NCBI GenBank assembly: GCA_020637895.1 | Contig: JACKJP010000005.1 | Location: 219,739 to 283,738 of the forward strand | Length of the DNA stretch: 64,000 nucleotides | Direction: 5' to 3' | Origin: Rhodobiaceae bacterium | GTDB taxonomy: Bacteria; Pseudomonadota; Alphaproteobacteria; Rhizobiales; Tepidamorphaceae | In this document: in pieces, positions 60,931 to 64,000 of the stretch | Layout of the letters: each line of letters opens with the position of its first letter | How positions within the stretch are numbered: the first letter of the stretch is position 1 | Translations under genes and position numbers: made by a program | The notes under the pieces: generated by a model | Told to the model about the DNA's origin: nothing | The model's input: the letters and a program-made list of their open reading frames with translations, nothing else | Databases searched by the model: none

Positions 60931-61731
60931 TCAAGCGGCAGAAATGCCCCCGTTTACGCTGATCGCCTGCCCGGTGATATTCGAGCCCTGCGGCGATGAC
61001 AGAAAGACGATCATAGAGGCCAGGTCGTCCGGCTGCGTGACGCCGAGCTGCGCCATCTTCATCGCCTTGGCGAACAGGTTCTTGGAGAACGGCGCATTCA
61101 TGACCTGCTGATGCGTCAGCGTACCCTCGATGATTGACGGCGTAATCACGTTGACGCGGATGTTGTTGCGCTTTGCTTCCATTGCCAGTGCGCGCGAAAA
61201 CATGATGGTCGCCGCCATCATGCCGCCGATGACCGATTCACCTGGCGTAGTCAGCTTGCCGGCGTCTGACGCAATATTGATGATGCAGCCATACTCGCGC
61301 TCCCGCATGCCCGGCAGCACGACCCCGCACATATATAGCGGTGCCATGACCTGCGTCAGCACCATGCCCTGCAGATCGTTCAGATCAATTTCGTGGAATA
61401 GCGTCGGGACGGGAAAGCCCGTTACCGTCGAATTGACGAGGATGTCGATGCGTCCGAATGCCTCTTCCGCCGCCGCGCCGACCGCCTTTGCCTGATCGAG
61501 TTCGTTGACGTCGCCGGCGAAGAACTCAACCCGCGCCGCCGGCACCTTGTCGAGAACCGCCTTGCGCGCAGCCTCGCCGCGTTCCTTGTTACGGCCGTTG
61601 ATGCCGATATTCGGCACCCCCGCCTCGGCGAACTGGATGGCTGTGGCAAGACCGACGCCCGAAGTTCCCCCTGTGATCAGGACGCTACTGTCTTCCAGAC
61701 GCCGCGGCCTGCGCTTCGGTGCGTCACTCAT
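60931..61731 (-). CDS. SDR-family protein lacking the catalytic Tyr/Lys
   Basis: A 266-residue SDR-fold protein with an intact cofactor loop TGGTSGVG and C-terminal GSNITGQAISVNGG. The active site is changed: NNAG reads VNSTVTG, and where Tyr-x-x-x-Lys is expected after NIASDAG the sequence is SVIGGMMAATIMF. It probably binds NAD(P) but may catalyse a different step, or be an isomerase or binding protein. ATG 61731 follows GGAGG. It lies between a ligase and a binding-protein gene, all leftward. Confidence 0.85.
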   Translation of the reverse strand: MSDAPKRRPRRLEDSSVLITGGTSGVGLATAIQFAEAGVPNIGINGRNKERGEAARKAVLDKVPAARVEFFAGDVNELDQAKAVGAAAEEAFGRIDILVNSTVTGFPVPTLFHEIDLNDLQGMVLTQVMAPLYMCGVVLPGMREREYGCIINIASDAGKLTTPGESVIGGMMAATIMFSRALAMEAKRNNIRVNVITPSIIEGTLTHQQVMNAPFSKNLFAKAMKMAQLGVTQPDDLASMIVFLSSPQGSNITGQAISVNGGISAA

Positions 61732-61853
61732 ACTTTCCTCCATTGGCACATTGGCTACTCAAGCACCACGCCATTTCGACGTTGCTGTGATGAGAATCGT
61801 TCGAAAACTACCCCGGCAACGAGTTGCCGGGGCCAGACTCAAGCAACGATGCC

Positions 61854-63017
61854 TTATTTTTCGAGCGTGATGTTCGTCATCCGCTTGATGTCGCTACCGG
61901 GCACGGTGACCAATTGACCGTAGTATTCCGGCGTGTTTGCGCGGTGCGTCTTCGCGTCGATGGTCAGCTTGCCGAGAGGCGTGTCGATGGTCAGCCCCTC
62001 AAGAGCTTCAGCAACTGCGTCCGGGTCGGTAGACCCCGCCTTGATGATCGCTGCCTTCAGGAACATCACTGAATTGTATCCTGTAACGGGATACATAGTC
62101 GTGGCTTCCTTGCCTTGCACCTTGGCAAGCTTGGCGTGGAATTCCTTCATCGCGTCTGAATCGTTGATGTACCAGAGATCTCGTGTCGTCGCCCACATTC
62201 CTTCTGGAAAATCGGCCTTCAGCGCTTCGGCCATCTCGTACTGGCCCATGTCGGCGCCCCAAACGAGTTTCTTGTTCTTAAACAGGCCGAAGGCATTGCC
62301 TTGCTTGACCATGGCAATGAAGCCCCCGCCCCAGACCGAACCCAGTATAGTATCACATGGATCAGCCATAAGCTGTGAAACGAGCGTGCCGTAGTCAGTT
62401 GTTCCGAGCTTAACCAAGTACTCGTTTGTTATTTCTATATCTTTGGATAGATTGTCTCTGATCCCTCTGTGAAAATCGGTCGTGTATGCGTAGTCGTAGC
62501 CGGTCAGACAGACTTTCTTCGCTCCGATTTTTTCCAAGGTTGATGCATATCGCTTACCATCGACATCCGTCGTTGCAGAAAGCTGGAAGACGTACTTATG
62601 CAGTTTTTCTGCAGTCAGGGCTTCCGTCTTGGCAGACGGAATGATCTGGACGACCTTCTCCAGTTTGGCAATCTCCGACACCGCAAGTGAGGTGCCTGAA
62701 GTACTCGGACCGATAAAGAGCTTCACCCCTTCCTTGCTTATCAGTTCGCGTGCGGCCGCACTTGCGACATCGGGCTTCAGTTGAGAGTCACGTTCAATCA
62801 CCGTCAGCTGTAGACCGTTAATTCCGCCGGCGGCGTTGATCTCCTCAACGGCCATCTTGACGCCGTCAAGTGTGCCAAGGCCGACACTGGCGAAGGCACC
62901 GGAGACTGGAAAGATCACACCGATCTTGATGGTGTCAGCCGCCAGGCCGATTTGAGCCGATGCCAACACCATTGCAGATGCGGCAACGCTTTTTGACAGA
63001 ATGCGTAGGATTTTCAC
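61854..63017 (-). CDS. Liv-type periplasmic substrate-binding protein, paralogue of the 35337 product
   Basis: A 387-residue exported protein with a signal peptide ending IGLA-ADTIK, then IGVIFPVSGAFASVG, EEINAAGGINGLQLTVIERDSQ, KLGTTDYGTLVSQLMADPCD and WGGGFIAMVKQG. The same blocks appear in the 35337-36500 protein, and both are 387 residues when read from GTG. GTG 63017 is preferred over ATG 63023, because GGGAGG lies seven bases before it, as at 35337. No permease genes adjoin, so it may share the LivHMGF system. It probably binds a related carboxylate. Confidence 0.92.
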   Translation of the reverse strand: MKILRILSKSVAASAMVLASAQIGLAADTIKIGVIFPVSGAFASVGLGTLDGVKMAVEEINAAGGINGLQLTVIERDSQLKPDVASAAARELISKEGVKLFIGPSTSGTSLAVSEIAKLEKVVQIIPSAKTEALTAEKLHKYVFQLSATTDVDGKRYASTLEKIGAKKVCLTGYDYAYTTDFHRGIRDNLSKDIEITNEYLVKLGTTDYGTLVSQLMADPCDTILGSVWGGGFIAMVKQGNAFGLFKNKKLVWGADMGQYEMAEALKADFPEGMWATTRDLWYINDSDAMKEFHAKLAKVQGKEATTMYPVTGYNSVMFLKAAIIKAGSTDPDAVAEALEGLTIDTPLGKLTIDAKTHRANTPEYYGQLVTVPGSDIKRMTNITLEK

Positions 63018-63247
63018 GTTCATTCCTCCCGTGAATTGATTCAATTTCGCATGACCAAAACTTGGTCTGCCATCGCAATTCGAATGTAGGGGCACGGTGT
63101 CGCCGGGAGCGCGGAGTCGAGAAACCGCCTTGCCTGCGACTTGCTGCATTCCCACTCATGCGAGCCCGCCCCCATCTTCTGTAGGACTTCCGAGCCATCG
63201 CACATGTCTTTATTATACCAATTTATGTTGCTTCACAATATTTTTGT

Positions 63248-63257
63248 ATCATATGAT
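63248..63257. promoter_or_regulatory. short palindrome in a divergent promoter region
   Basis: ATCATATGAT is a perfect ten-base inverted repeat in the 337-base AT-rich region between the binding-protein gene (63017, leftward) and the racemase-like gene (63355, rightward). It differs from both operator types seen elsewhere, and no regulator can be linked to it. The rest of 63018-63354 shows nothing definite. Confidence 0.3.
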
Positions 63258-63354
63258 TTGTTACGAATTTCGATGGGGCCAGACGGGACATCGGTCTCTT
63301 TTAAGTTTGCGGTATTCCCTCGTCCAAATGGTGAAAAATGATTGGAGTAATTGC

Positions 63355-64000
63355 ATGTCAGGTCCGTTAGCCGATGTACGTGTTGTGGAGTTTGCCGGCC
63401 AGGGCCCGGCACCTTTTGCAGGTGGCATGCTCGCGGAAATGGGTGCGGATGTCGTTAGAGTCGACAGGAGCGGGTCGCAGACTATTTTGAGCCGCCGAGG
63501 CAACTTTTACGATCGCAACAAGCGCTCGATATTACTGAACCTCAAGGACCCTTCCGACAAAGCTGCGGCTCTCGGGCTCGTGGCTCGCGCCGATCTGATT
63601 ATCGAAGGCTTTCGGCCTGGTGTGATGGAAAAACTCGGTCTTGGACCTGACACGCTACTTGCTGCCAACCCGGCCGTTGTGATCGGCCGCATGACGGGAT
63701 GGGGTCAGACAGGCCCAATGGCCATGCAGCCTGGTCACGATATAAACTATTTGGCGCTTACAGGCGCGTTGCACGCTATCGGTCCAGCCGAATATCCGGT
63801 GCCGCCGCTGTCTATAGTGGCCGATATCGGCGGTGGAGGGCTCTATCTGGTGGTGGGCCTTTTATCAGCCATGCATCTTGCGCGAAGAACTGGGATTGGC
63901 CAGGTCATTGATGCCGCTATGGTCGACGGCGTCACCCATATGATGATGATCATTGAAGCCTTTCATCAGGAAGGCCGTTGGGAGGACAGGCGCGGGGTTA
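63355..64000 (+). CDS. Alpha-methylacyl-CoA racemase-like protein (3' truncated by window)
   Basis: An open frame from ATG 63355 to the window end, 215 residues. It starts SGPLADVRVVEFAGQGPAPF and includes GRMTGWGQTGPMAMQPGHDI (His about 128) followed by PPLSIVADIGGGG (Asp about 157). These are the catalytic His and Asp of alpha-methylacyl-CoA racemases rather than the CoA-transferase pattern. GGAG lies seven bases before the ATG. It is a second AMACR-like gene, related to the one at 49228, and is divergent from the binding-protein gene. Confidence 0.9.
   Translation, partial: MSGPLADVRVVEFAGQGPAPFAGGMLAEMGADVVRVDRSGSQTILSRRGNFYDRNKRSILLNLKDPSDKAAALGLVARADLIIEGFRPGVMEKLGLGPDTLLAANPAVVIGRMTGWGQTGPMAMQPGHDINYLALTGALHAIGPAEYPVPPLSIVADIGGGGLYLVVGLLSAMHLARRTGIGQVIDAAMVDGVTHMMMIIEAFHQEGRWEDRRGV

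Noticed and set aside
17..63900. CRISPR arrays, rRNA and tRNA genes
   Set aside because: No regularly spaced direct repeats and no rRNA or tRNA signatures were seen on either strand.

Overview
The window is high-GC DNA (roughly 60% by eye) with short intergenic gaps, AGGAGG-type ribosome sites, and ATGA or TGATG gene overlaps. Gene content (CaiB/BaiF proteins, TRAP and Liv transporters, thiolase/DUF35 pairs, many SDRs, GntR regulators) points to an alphaproteobacterium, most likely Hyphomicrobiales (Mesorhizobium/Aminobacter-like). This placement is inference. No rRNA, tRNA or CRISPR was seen.

Region 1 (1-26.6 kb) is a catabolic block. It opens with the end of an iron/polyamine-type ABC transporter (ATPase, double permease, binding protein). 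A long leftward run follows: TRAP transporter dctP-Q-M, a thiolase-like protein, a DUF35 protein, an NDP-forming acyl-CoA synthetase and a coupled acyl-CoA dehydrogenase pair. A rightward run holds SDR, MaoC hydratase, a FadR-like GntR regulator, then DUF35, thiolase-like, SDR and a double-hotdog hydratase. P450 plus ferredoxin, a LysR regulator, a GMC oxidoreductase, an orphan Liv-type binding protein and YaiI complete it. Copies of a TGGTNNNACCA-like operator precede most of these units. The enzymes resemble the set that shortens methyl-branched or sterol side chains (ACAD pair, R-specific hydratase plus 3R-hydroxyacyl-CoA dehydrogenase, SCPx/Ltp2-like cleavage).

Region 2 (27-54 kb) is a second catabolic block bounded by IS3-family remnants. 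It holds an AMP-forming acyl-CoA ligase, a thioesterase, P450 plus ferredoxin, a complete LivFGMH transporter with its binding protein, two luciferase-like flavin monooxygenases, a flavin reductase fused to a MarR-like domain, SDRs, an SMP-30-like lactonase, a SnoaL-like protein, an alpha/beta hydrolase, three CaiB-family proteins (one AMACR-like), an acyl-CoA dehydrogenase and an NDP-forming acyl-CoA synthetase. At least thirteen copies of a palindromic CATGTATACATG operator sit upstream of its transcription units and were not found elsewhere in the window. A GntR/FCD regulator inside the block is the obvious candidate ligand-responsive repressor. The logic resembles camphor-type degradation: hydroxylation, ketone, Baeyer-Villiger lactone, ring opening, CoA activation, beta-oxidation.

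Region 3 (54-57.5 kb) is mobile-element debris: an IS3 transposase end, a truncated ParB-methylase gene, small phage-type ORFs, an excisionase-like antitoxin/PIN toxin pair, and a repeat matching one at 26.8 kb. The two repeats bracket about 30 kb.

Region 4 (57.8-64 kb) returns to catabolic genes: an SDR, a decayed MaoC gene, an AMP-forming ligase, an atypical SDR, a binding protein paralogous to the one in region 2, and the start of an AMACR-like gene cut by the window end.
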